NCBI RefSeq assembly: GCF_905147045.1
Contig: NC_065914.1
Coordinates: 1,860,001-1,924,000 of the forward strand
Source: Nymphalis io
Lineage: Eukaryota > Arthropoda > Insecta > Lepidoptera > Nymphalidae
Reading direction: 5' to 3'
DNA: 64,000 nt
Part shown: in pieces, positions 23,690 through 34,862 of the stretch
Layout: every line of letters begins with the position of its first letter
Numbering within the stretch: position 1 is the first letter of the stretch
Made by a program: the position numbers and the translations under genes
The notes under the pieces: model-generated
The model's database searches: none
What the model was told of the DNA's origin: nothing
Seen by the model: only the letters and a program-made list of their open reading frames with translations

Positions 23690-23835
23690 CTCCCCAGTTT
23701 AACTACAGGCACAAGGGACATAACATCTTAGTTTCCAATTCTCTCTTCGACGGTTTTAGGGATGTTTAATATTTCTTACAGCGCTAATGTCTATTTACAG
23801 TTACCACTTACCATCAGGTGGCTCATTTATTTAGC
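23690..23835 (+). repeat. Interspersed repeat B, fragment
   Basis: actacaggcacaagggacat, acatcttagtttcca and ccatcaggtggctca are retained; the first third is missing. Confidence 0.65.
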
Positions 23836-25305
23836 ATTTAATTGACATTGACAGGTGGTAAATAAAAAACAAATTTATATTTTTTTACAATATTTATTAA
23901 GGACCAAATAATACATATCGGCTAACTTGTACTGTACGTATAAAAAGTTTCATTTAAACAACGAATTTCTTTATCATCGATTTAAAATACATAAAATATT
24001 TATTTACAACTGATCCACTTCCTTCTGTTTAACAATTTATAGTAATATATTTTCTCAAAAAAAAAAAAAGTTAATTTCTAAAAAATATGGTATTCATGTA
24101 TGTAGGTCGAAAATTTTAGACCAAATATTTGAAGCTATTTAAATATTTATAATGTTTCATCATGTATATGTCATAATAGAGAAACGATTTATAAATGGCG
24201 CCGATCTCACGCTATTTCACTCGAACACTATTCGCGTCTCTGTTGCACCTATTACGGTTAGAAAAACAACCCAAATATTTTAATGAAGTTGGATAGCTTA
24301 CTTTTTGTATTTCAAGTGCGATAATTAGTATCGTCATTGTTTATAATGATTTATAGGATTTGATAATGAGAATAATTTTTAACAAAAGCTTATCTAATAA
24401 TCGCCTAGGAGAAATCAAACACCACTTAAAACAAAGACCTGTGATAATGAGACTTTTTTTTGAATGAGTGTATGCTGTTGGCCCTCCTGGCCTTTACAGC
24501 GTCATTGGGCGTTGGGGCGAATACTAGACTCCTGAAATTTGAACCGTCTCGGGCTACGAGATCGCACTTCGGCTCAGGACGTAATCGGTGGGATGGTGGG
24601 AAACGAAGCACTGTACTTAAAGTCACGAGCGGTGTCGTGACGTCACTACACGTTTCCGCCGGCGAAAACAGGGTAAATATGTGGTGTGTTCTAATTAGCT
24701 AATTCCATTAAAATATATAATGATTATGATATTTATATACTTGAATATATGATTGGATATTCTGTAGCAGAGCTTTCAATGGAAATTACTAGTTTTATTT
24801 AATAATATGTTGAAAATCAAAAGGACATCTTGTAAACAAAACGCTATACATATAGCTTGGTCACTGTTAGCATTAGACCAAAAACTCACTCAAATTATAT
24901 ATAATATTATTAACATACAAAAATAATCGAATTCCCTATCATAATTTATGGCTCATATTAAATAGTTCACATTTATTCTGGCTCATAATTTTACATACCG
25001 TCAATAACAGACTATTAACTACGAGATATTTGGACATTAAAGTATGGAGAGAGATTATGTTTTATTATAGAATCCATTACGCGAATAATGTGATAGTTTT
25101 GATCCAGAACTTTACATCTATACCCATCCCGGCTAACACCATATTAAGTCTTGTCTATTATACCTGTAAATATTAAAAAAAGGACTTTATTAAAGTTTTG
25201 TTATATTTAAGTAAATATACTTAAAGACCGGCCACTGAGAGAATGCATTACTGCTGTATGGCAGTTTGTCCTCGTGATAAATTATAAATTAAAAAAACAG
25301 TAACA

Positions 25306-25530
25306 GCTTGTGAATGTCCCACTGCTGGGCTAAGGCCTCCTCTCCCTTTTGAGGAGAAGGTTTCGAGCTTATTCCACCACGCTGCTCCAATGCGAGTTGT
25401 TGGAATACACATGTAGCGGAATTTCAGTGAAATAAGACATATGCAGGTTTCCTCACGATGTTTTCCTTCACCGCCAAGCACGATATGAATTATAATCACA
25501 AATTAAGCACATGAAAATTCAGTGGTGCTT
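25306..25530 (-). mobile_element. SINE family A without tRNA head (right-arm copy)
   Basis: Mirror of 19064-19290 with the same 5' truncation point. Confidence 0.9.
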
Positions 25531-25695
25531 ACTTTTGCGTAAGCGGCGCCATGTTTTAAATCGCAAGTGATATTCTTAGATATTTTTTAAATTATTATAG
25601 GTAATCGAATAGATTAAGCACTATTGTATTTTTCATAAAAAATAATTTCAGGACTCGTTAATAAAAAAACATACATATAATTTTTAACAATTGAG

Positions 25696-26498
25696 CTACG
25701 TGCTGTCCTTCGAAGTTTTTGAATCGTCAGTTATTGTTGTTTTCTGGAATCAATTAACAAATATAAGTGACATTATGTAGTATTGCTGTTTTGCGGTAGA
25801 ATATCTGATGAGTGGGTGGTACCTACCCAGACGGGCTTGCACAGAACCCTACCACCAGTACATTCTTCTACATGTCTATGAATGTTGGTGACCACTTACC
25901 ATTAGTACCATTTCCTGTATAATAAAAAAAGAAAACCGAGTATATTACCTCATTGTCAACTTTTGCAACGTGTCCGTTCCGTAAGGACTCGCGGAGGGTG
26001 TCCTCCTCGTCAGACGGCACGTCGTAGAACTCCTCGCTGTCCATGTCGATATCTGTGCCTGGTAACATCAAACTTGATTAATATATATTTATTTATAATA
26101 CAACAGTATTCGACTTAACTACTTATGTCAACTTTAAGTATGTCCCAAAAATCTCGTAAACAACTTCGCCGACTTAATGACGTATATCCCCGCTCCAATG
26201 CGGGAGTAGCTTGACGGAACCTCAAAATATTTCTCGCAATCGCAGGTTTGATCAAGCTTTAGGCTTAATTGGTGGAAAGAGGAATATTAGTGACTCCTTA
26301 AATCATTGTTGGATCTTTATACAAATAACAAAACGACACTAAAAATGTACAAGTAATATCGTGGCTCGGATTTGAAAGTTAAAGCGTTATCAACCTATTA
26401 AAGATTGGCAATCTGTGAAGTGCTCGGAGTCCGTAGCGTCCCCCGCCGGCGCCGCCTCGCGCTTTACCCGCGGCTTAGGACGCGCGCGACGCAAGTGT
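25696..26498 (-). pseudogene. Duplicated exons 3-5 of the RMDN3-like gene
   Basis: 26395-26498, 25949-26058 and 25696-25743 match exons 3, 4 and 5 in length (104, 110 and 48 nt), phase and splice sites, and have no stop before the shared terminal codon. Amino acid changes against the plus-strand copy are few: Tyr to His in the EYFTD motif of exon 3, Ser to Ala in exon 4, and Asn to Lys in exon 5. No copy of exon 1 or 2 lies upstream on this strand before the SINE at 27093. It may be an orphan gene fragment or the 3' part of a chimera with the exons at 29387-31129: the second of those, with a gtatga donor, is phase-compatible with the exon 4 copy. Confidence 0.8.
25775..25915 (-). repeat. Interspersed repeat B, truncated
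   Basis: gatgagtgggtggtacctac and aaccctaccaccag are retained. The distal two thirds present at 14727-15002 are missing. Confidence 0.8.
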
Positions 26499-26674
26499 CT
26501 ATAACATACAAATTAAACTTATATCAAAAGATACGATAAGCATTATCTGCTTAACTAAGTTTTTGAGGGGTTAACTCAAATTGGGGATTTCCAGAGCGTA
26601 CACATCGTTGGTTTCTCCATAAAGTAAAACACTTTTGCATAAACAATATGCTTAGCTGAGGGTGAAATTGACTA

Positions 26675-26865
26675 TCAGAGCGTCACGGTAGCATGCGAAA
26701 GCGATCCCGTGGCGCTCCTCGTTAAGACGGAAAGGGTACCGCTGGTTTTTTAGTGGGTATTCCGATGCTCGGGGCGCTCTCGGCGCCTCGGACATACCCC
26801 CCCCCCCACTGTTCCCGTGAGGGAAACGCGTTAAACGTTTTTTTAGCGTTAGAAAACAAAGGGTG
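26675..26865 (-). repeat. Interspersed repeat E (right-arm copy)
   Basis: Mirror of 13690-13895. Its hairpin is partly broken (cgtgaggg against the C-run). Confidence 0.8.
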
Positions 26866-27092
26866 ATATTGACTTATTATAGTGTTCGCTTAGTGGTCGT
26901 TATTCGACCATACATATTATTGAAAAATTTAAAGAACACTTTCTTATTCCCATTTTTTTTTATTGATAACACATAAATATTTATAAATAGGCAGTTCCGT
27001 AACTTCATGTCTTCTGTTTGTTCAACCGATTTTTTTTGGCCGAATTCTGACGATCTTGTGTTATCAATAAAAATATATATATACAGTACAGT

Positions 27093-27392
27093 ACAGTAAC
27101 AGCCTGTTAATGTCCCACTGCTGGGCTAAGGCCTCCTCTCCCTTTTGAGGAGAAGGTTTGGAGCTTATTCCAGCACGCTGCTCCAATGCGGGTTGGCAGA
27201 ATACACATGTGGCAGAATTTCAATGAAATTAGACACATGCAGGTTTCCTCACGATGTTTTCCTTCACCGTTAAGCACGAGATGAATTATAAACACAAATT
27301 AAGCACATGAAAATTCAGTGGTGCTTGCCCGGGTTTGAACCCACGATCATCTGTTAAGATGCACGCGTTCTAACCACTAGGCCATATCGGTT
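27093..27392 (-). mobile_element. tRNA-derived SINE family A, near full length
   Basis: Complete body with the tRNA-like head at 27350-27392 on the minus strand. It abuts the outer edge of the right duplication arm, preceded by acagtacagtacagt. Confidence 0.9.
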
Positions 27393-27544
27393 TCTATCGT
27401 ATATCGTAGCTGTCACGGAAAACTTTTGTTTATTCAACTTGTTGCGTTCAGTTACTGTGGCATTTGTTATTTTTAACGCAGAATTAACTAATTTGAATTG
27501 TTTGTTACATGTCTTGATGAAATGTCCTTAAGTTCGTTATTTTG

Positions 27545-29100
27545 TGATTATTTACTTCTACCTCATCTCATCATCATTTGACCTCATCACCCGAATTAAA
27601 ACCAATATTGACAAAAAAAATATAGTATTAGATGTTTTTATTGATCTCAGAAAAGCATTCGATACAGTGAGCCATGACATACTACTGCAGAAATTATCTA
27701 ATATAGGCGTAACTGGAAAGGCCCTTGAGGTGTGAAAATCTTACTTAAATAATCGTCACCAAATTGTGAAAATAAATGACAAACAAAGTAGTCCAAGACC
27801 CATTCTGTACGGCGTACCTCAAGGTTCCATTTTGGGACCTCTACTATTCCTAATATATATCAACGATATACAAGATATTGGATTAAAAGGAGATTTGGCT
27901 CTCTACGCCGACGACTCTAGTCTTTTCTATTATGGTTCCTCTATTACTGACATTATCAACGACGTTCAGGACGACCTACAACTTCTTGATATATTTAAAC
28001 GTAATTTGCTGACTATTAATATAGAAAAAACAAATTATGTAATATTTACTGCAAAAAAACAAGAAGATAAAAGCCTACACTGAACCTACTATTAATTCCG
28101 AACAAATAAATAAAAAGACGTCGGAAAAATATCTTGGTTTGATATTCGACAATAAGCTGACATGGGAACCGCACATCCAAAAAATCATATCAAAATTATC
28201 ATCGTTGACCGGAGCTCTTCGTGGTGTAGCGCGATGTTTACCGCGAAAAGTAAAATATCTGATATATAACTCATTGGTGAAACCACATATCGATTACTTA
28301 ATTGAGATCTGGGGGACTGCGGCGAAAGTACACCTTAAGAAAATACAAACCGCTCAAAATAAATTAATTAAAGTGTTGTTTAACTACAACTTCCTAACAT
28401 CATCTGAAAAAATTTATAAAAATACTAAAATAGTAAATATCGCTCAAACATATGCCTATAAAACGTGCATATTAGTACGAAAAATATTGAATAAAGAAAT
28501 CCACACAAATTTAAATTTTAAAACAAAATCAGCTATATAAAGAATTCAATTGCGTAACGCAGATCATATTACCTTGCGCATCCCTAGAACTAATTACGGA
28601 AAAAAAATATTACTTTCGAGGGAGCTAAGCTGTACAACGGGTTACCGAGAGACATTAAAGAGCCCACATCTATGGCAAGTTTCAAAAGACGTCTAAGATT
28701 TTATATAACAAACAACATTGTACAATAAATATATATAAATGATAAAACAATAATTCTAAAAAATTCTAAAAACAAAAACAAAATGTCTAAAAAATGAAAA
28801 AAAAAAGAGAATGGAAAAAAGGGAAAATATATATTTAAAAAAAAAAAATAATAATAATAAAATAAAATGATGAACAGATTTCAATAAATATGCCGCATCC
28901 ATACTTTTGTATTCCTGAGGTGACACGGCGGGCGATATGTTTAACAAGCTCTTAGATCGTCAAAAAATTTCTGCATCTACCTTCTTTCTTATGAATTTTT
29001 GTAACACTGTACGCTTAGATTTTTATATTAGTTTGTAACTTTCTCATGTAAGCGAATTTCTGTAATTCTTTATGAGAAATAAATTCTTTAAACTTAACTT
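27545..29100 (+). mobile_element. CR1/Jockey-type LINE, 5'-truncated, broken
   Basis: Only the reverse transcriptase onward is present. FIDLRKAFDTVSHDILLQKL holds the first catalytic Asp, GVPQGSILGPLLFLIYINDI follows, and LYADDSSLF is the active-site box. A TGA interrupts the frame at about 27735 and a frameshift occurs near 28080; reading resumes with LGLIFDNKLTWEPHIQK to about 28540. The C-terminal remains continue to about 28725. The 3' end has A-rich runs and terminates near aaataaattctttaaactta. Confidence 0.85.
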
Positions 29101-29149
29101 TACTTCTATATAATTCATGTTTCACTTCTTATATAAAATAATTATAAAT

Positions 29150-29340
29150 GAGCCTCTTCTCATGGGGTGGTTTGGATTCCACCATGCTGATCCAAGGGGC
29201 TGATGAATACACATGTGGCAAACATGATTCATACATCACAATGTGATTCTTCACCACTGATCACAAAATGAATTATAAATATAAATGCTGCATTTATGAA
29301 ATTAAAATTCGAGATTTATTAACCACACTATCATTCGAAT
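29150..29340 (-). repeat. Highly diverged SINE family A
   Basis: gagcctcttctcatgg, ttccaccatgctgatcca and gaatacacatgtggca remain recognisable. Confidence 0.5.
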
Positions 29341-29386
29341 ATTTAACTGACAGATATCAGACTTATATATATATACAATATCATAC

Positions 29387-31129
29387 CAACCATTAAGCTA
29401 TTATCAGCTAGAGAGACATTCTCATTCGGTTTCTTCTTTTCCGGTTTGATGTCACCGCTGGAGGGTGTCGATATGGGCACCGACAGGGGATCATGGTTGC
29501 TTTCTTCTACACAATCCTGAAAATATTACATTATTATAGTTAGTGAGAATAAATACTTATAATAGAAGTAGTGTAAAATAACTAGTTGATATTAACTCAT
29601 TTTTACCATAGAAATTGTAACTATGAAACACCATCAGAGCCCCATCAACAGATTCCAACTTACAAAGTTACATTATGTACCTCACAAATTATCAAATTCA
29701 AATATTCTTTATTGTGGAATTGGGCTTACAAAGATCTTGAACATATAAAGAAGAATTAGCCAATTTCTGATACTTAGCATGCAATATTTAATATTTTGTT
29801 TAAATATCAATATTGTAATCTATAAATTTTATGGTGGTAGGGCTTTGTACAAGCATGTTTAGGTAGGTACCACCCACTCATCAGATATTCTACCACCAAA
29901 CAGCAGTAGTTGGTACAAGTAAGCCAGTGCAATTACAGGCACAAGGGACATAACATCTTAATTCCCAAGGTTAGTGGTGCATTGGTAATGTAAACAATGG
30001 TTTACATCTCTTACAATGCCAATGTCTATGGGCATTGGTGACCACTTACCATCAGATGGCTCATATGATCGTCCACCTACCTATTCTATAAGAAAAAAAA
30101 TAAAATACAATTCATTATTACATAGTCTGTACATGTCATACAATGATGTGCAGTTTATATAAATGTAATATTAATTAGAATTGGCTATGATATGCTTGAA
30201 CCAAATTCATATAACACTACAGTAGTCTTAGATAGTTCATAAACTTAGATTAACTGAAGAATTATGTTGTAAATATAATAAATATGATTTCAGCTACTGC
30301 GGCCAATCTCAAGTGAGATTAGCCAACTACACAGGAGATATTATAGTGCACAAGTGTGTGCGCAAACACAGGTGCACTCTCATAATCCGATGGGACAGCA
30401 ATCCGACATGACCGGAAAGAGTTCAGGCGCAGGACCAACAGCTTTACGTGTTTTCTGAGGCACAGGAGTGTACACACTTCCAACTTCCAGGCTCCGGGCT
30501 ACTACTGAGAATTTTCTAACAGAAAAACCCAATAACTTTTTCATTGGCCCGACCTTGGAATTGAACCCAGGACCTCCGGGTCTGCGGCCTTATATCAAGC
30601 CACTAGACCAACGAGGCAGTTGAAATTGTACAAATATAATTACATATACTACTTATGCTTCTTATTTTCATATATTGTTTTTATAACAAACAATTGAACA
30701 GGTTTTGTTTCATTTTCACTTGACGTAATTATTTTGTATAAAAAACTTTCAGTTTTTTTATTTAATACAAAATATATATTTTTTTAATAAATTCATGACT
30801 AATACATCAGAATCATTCTCAAACTAATAATCCTCTATCGCCTTGAAGTAATTACTGATAGCGTAAACTATCGCGTTAACACAAAACAAAAAAAAACACT
30901 AACTCCACGTCATGATTTCTAATCCCGGTAAAAACTTCTTTCACCATTCATTTCTGTTTTCATATCATTACAAATTCCTTACTGACCGAAATAAGAAAAC
31001 TTGTTTGCAAAATATTCTTACTGAAAGATTTATAGCGTAAAAATATTGTTGGAATCTAATAGGATACGCCCCCCGGTATAAGTAAAAATAAAAAATAAAA
31101 CAATAAGAATTTTAACAACTTACCATCAT
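29387..31129 (-). CDS. 5' part of an unidentified gene, two exons
   Basis: Exon 1 holds only ATG ATG at 31124-31129 before a gtaagt donor. Exon 2 is 29387-29516 (if the gtatga donor is used; 29391 if gttggt) and encodes DCVEESNHDPLSVPIS, then TPSSGDIKPEKKKPNENVSL, then ADNSLMV. The acceptor and donors are good and the reading is open across the junction. No downstream exon is evident to the left apart from the duplicated RMDN3-like exons. I do not recognise the product, which is a low-complexity Ser/Pro/Lys-rich N-terminus. It is head-to-head with Nf1, about 1.2 kb away. Confidence 0.5.
29830..30092 (+). repeat. Interspersed repeat B, near full length
   Basis: gtggtagggctttgtacaag through ttcccaaggttagtggtgc to ccatcagatggctcatatg, inside the intron of the unidentified gene. 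Confidence 0.85.
30295..30625 (-). mobile_element. tRNA-derived SINE family C, near full length
   Basis: On the minus strand it starts with the tRNA-like head (tcgttggtctagtggctt, then a B-box in gggttcaattcc). It goes on through the gcctcagaaaacacgtaaa block and ends at ttgagattggccgcag. Confidence 0.9.
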
Positions 31130-32311
31130 ATTGGTTTAGGAAGGTATTGTTAAGTTTATTCCTCAGTTGATACTAACACAATTGAATTAAATATTAATTT
31201 GTTTAAACAAATCGACGACACTTAACGAAAATCACAAAACAAATTGTCAAATGATCAATTGTCATTTGTCATGCTATGTCAAATAATCAAATTGTCAATA
31301 TTGTAAATTGTAATGGCACTTTATAAGATTAGTGTTGGTACTCATAAAAATATATCTATCTTAGCTAGTTAAACTTAACAAAAAAAAAAGATTGTGGGTT
31401 CGGTGCGTTTTTTTTTAATTTTTAACTACTTAAATAAAGTTATATTCCATTTTTTATATTATGCTATTTACACTTCTAAGCTAAACATAATTTGCAATGG
31501 TTAGTTTTAATTATTTTTTAGTAAGTTGACTTAAAAAACTTTTTATGAAAAATAACCATTAAAGTTTAAATAAAGTTTTTTAGTTTATGGTAAGGCGAGA
31601 TGGCCCGGTGGTAAGAACGCGTGAATCTTAACCGATGATCGTGGGTTCAGACCCGGGCAAGCACCACTGAATTTTCATGTGCTTAATTTGTGATTATAAT
31701 TCATCTCGTGCTTTACGATGAAGGAAAACATCGTGAGGAAACTTGCATGTGTCTAATTTCACTGAAATTCTGCCACATCTGAATTCTACCAACCCGCATT
31801 GGAGCAGCGTGGTGGAATAAGCTCCAAACCTTCTCCTCAAAAAGAGGAGAGGAGGCCTTGTTTTCAGCTAATTATATTTTCTGTTTTATTCATAATCAAT
31901 GAAATGTTTTACTTACGAGTAAGCTATTAAAATTAATATTCTACTGGTTAGTAGAATATTCATATATGTACTACACAATAATGGTCTTTTGAATGTAATT
32001 TTAAACTTCACGTTAATTTGAAATACATTTTAAATAAAATAATAAAAGTAAATCTACTTACTATATATAAGAATATTATATTGGGGACTGAAGTATAATT
32101 TATTCCATTAATGATCAATCTAGTAGTTAAATTCTTTTTGTATCAAACGTCAGGCAGGAAAAAAAAATCCGTCAAATCACGATTTGGTGGGTAGGTACTG
32201 AAGCCTGGCCACACCGAAATATTTTATTGATCGATCGAGGCACAAAAAGGGATCGCACAAACTACTAGTTTATTAATTATTTTCCTTGAAAATACATTTA
32301 AAACAAACAAA
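31130..32311. promoter_or_regulatory. Divergent intergenic region upstream of Nf1
   Basis: This lies between the ATG of the unidentified minus-strand gene and the Nf1 ATG. A cluster of TGTCA/TTGTCAAAT words at about 31237-31305 marks the side near the minus-strand gene. A family A SINE occupies 31593-31862. The sequence just before the Nf1 start (aaacaaaATGGG) is a good initiation context. No TATA box was assigned. Confidence 0.5.
31593..31862 (+). mobile_element. tRNA-derived SINE family A, 3'-truncated
   Basis: It begins ggcgagatggcccggtggt with an intact B-box region and stops at gaggaggccttg, losing the usual terminal block. Confidence 0.85.
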
Positions 32312-34827
32312 ATGGGAACGCAGAAACCTGGAGAATGGGCTAATTCGCTCATTGCCCGATTCGAAGACCAAGTAACTATAAAAATATTATATCTTTTAAT
32401 TTATTTATCTCGACCACCCAATTTTCATAAAAATTTATTTAACTAAATATTTATTAAAATACTTTATTTCCCTTCAGCACGTACGTATTTTAAACATACA
32501 ATTGCTTTATTCACTTTTGATTTCGTCAATTTAAATACGATACTTCTACGCCTACGCAAAATTTTTCTTTTTTTTACCGGATTTGCAGGTAGTTTTTAAA
32601 TATATCGTTTTGAACTATCGCCTTTACGTTTAAATAATCTTCTTTTATTATTTATTTATAATATTAAAATCATTCGACAGTATTACTTGTATATTAATTG
32701 TAGTTTTTTAAAGGAAAATTCTATTTTTTTTATTATATTAAAAGAACAAAAACAAATTGCAGCTACCATACAAAACTGGGGCTCAGAACCTCCATTCTCG
32801 TAGAAATGAAGAACAGTTAATGAAAAACAGCAAAGCATGTTTAGTTCAGATAAGTCGGCATCGCTTCTCTTTGGTGATTGCTGGCTTAACAAAAATATTG
32901 CAGAGAGTCAATGAATTGGTATGTATTAATCAAATTATATATTTATTTACAAAAACATGTAATGTCAATAATACTAATAACTTGATTAATAGTCTTAATT
33001 TAAAGCTGGTATAAGTTTTATTTTTATTGGTCGGTTCATCCGCCTACCTACTTTAAAAAAAATAAAAATATAATAGGTATAATAATATACACGGTGGTAG
33101 GGCGTGGTGGTGGTGTATAATAATATACAGGGTGGTTTGTGCAAGCCCGTCTAGATAAGTACCACAAGCTCATCAGATATTCTACCGCTAAGCAGAAATA
33201 CTTTGGATCGTTGCATTCGGGTTTGAAGAAACCAGTGTAAATGTAGGCACAAGAGATATAATAACATCTTCGTTCCCAAGGGTGGTGGTGCATTGGTATT
33301 GGTGATGTAAGGAATGGTTAATATTTCTTACATCGCCAATGTCTACGGGTGTTGGTGACCACTTAACATAAGGTTTCCCATAAGCTCGTCAGCCTACCTA
33401 TAACATAATAAAAAGTGTTAATCACAAGGATAATAATTTACCAGTATTTCATTTTGAGTCTTAACTGCCACTGTGTAAATACAATAATTTATTTATTTAG
33501 GAAATATTTAACAAACATAGTGATGAGTAAATATTTAGGCTTATTATCTATCAACTTTTTACATATTATACCGTTTAACGGCAATACCTAGTAGTATCTT
33601 GTTCCACTTGAAGGGTGAACCAGTGAACTACAGGTACAAGGGATATAACATCTTGGTTCCTAGGTTTGGTGGGGCATTGAAGATATATAGGATGGTTATT
33701 ATTTCTTACAGTGTCAATGACTATGGTAGTGGTAACCAACACGTGGCCCATTTGCTAGTTACAAAAAAGTTACAAAAAAGTTTCCACTGATTGTTCATGT
33801 ATATACATATGTATATCCTTATATTAGGAATTAAAAAACAGTTTTTACCCACCTAACTCATTGTATTGGCAAAAGGTGTTCATAATATAATTATCTAGTT
33901 TTATTTTGAATGAGGTAAGTGAGTTTACATTTTTTATAAGTGAGGGTATCTTATTGTACAATTGTGCGCCTTCAGAAGTTATACTTTTTTGCCGTAATTA
34001 GTTTTAGTTTTGGGCAAAACTAGAAGACTCGCACGACGGTTACATATTATATATAGATACATGTATTATAAATATATAATTGTGTGATTGTCGTACTTTT
34101 TGTTTCTTTATAAAAGTTATTTGTAGGTGTTAAAAGCGGGTAGTTAAAAATAATTTTTATAATTTTATTTGCAATGCATATATCTACAATGCTTTAGTAA
34201 ATGGAGTTGTACTAAAGCTTTGTAGATTGTATGACGTAATTTGTAGGGAACACATCTGACTACGTTACGAAGTTGCCCAATTAAACTCGAAATTTTTCTT
34301 TTTATGTATTTTATACGCACAATTCATGTTAAAGCACTATCTATTTTTAGGCCAAGATAACTTTCACTGGTTTTTTGCTGTAAAGGTATATCATTAATCG
34401 TAAGAGGGTCAAACTGCGGAATTTTGTTTTTAGCTTTAAATATTATATAAAATAATTGTTTTAGAAATAACTAACATGTAATACTTTTTCGAGTATTTTT
34501 GATAGCACCGGCAGTACTGATATAGGTCGATAATTGTCTGGGTTCAGTGTCTTTGCTATTTTGAGAGTGTCCGGGATTCGTCTTTGATCAAAAGTCCATT
34601 TTTTTATTTTTTTATTTTATAGGAAGCCAACACAATGTACAATGTTTTTACATGTCTGTCCCAGAAAATAACAATTCCAAATGATGACACTTATTAACAC
34701 TATACATCGCAATTATAGGCTAACTCATCATGGAATTTCACATTTTCAGCTTCGTTCACTCCAACGTAACATTTTTAAAGATATCGCGTAAACAACACGT
34801 ATACAAATAAATTAAGGAAGAATAAAG

Positions 34828-34862
<35 letters not shown>

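Larger units (their letters stand above)
19965..24690. other. Spacer between the duplication arms, no gene seen
   Basis: 4.7 kb of AT-rich sequence without an exon I can support. It holds A/T runs, a C-run at about 21207, tttg tandem units near 20170, and a degenerate tRNA-like SINE head at 23345-23405. A partial repeat B lies at 23690-23835. A GC-richer stretch at about 24470-24680 (ggccctcctggcctttaca, tttccgccggcgaaaac) looks like an unclassified repeat ending right at the arm boundary. Confidence 0.6.
24691..27072 (-). repeat. Right arm of the inverted duplication
   Basis: About 2.4 kb, the reverse of the left arm minus its 4-kb internal segment. At the collapse point (about 25770) repeat B is cut in the middle and joined to sequence matching 18820 onward. 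At least part of the difference is therefore a deletion in this arm, not only insertion in the other. Confidence 0.9.

Noticed and set aside
24460..24702. Short frame beginning MNECMLLALLAFTASLGVGA that looks like a signal peptide
   Set aside because: Lies in a GC-richer repeat-like stretch at the arm boundary, follows a T-run, and has no splice or homology support.
26395..29516. Splicing of the orphan exon at 29387-29516 to the exon 3 copy
   Set aside because: Phase does not match (exon 3 needs phase 2); only the exon 4 copy fits.
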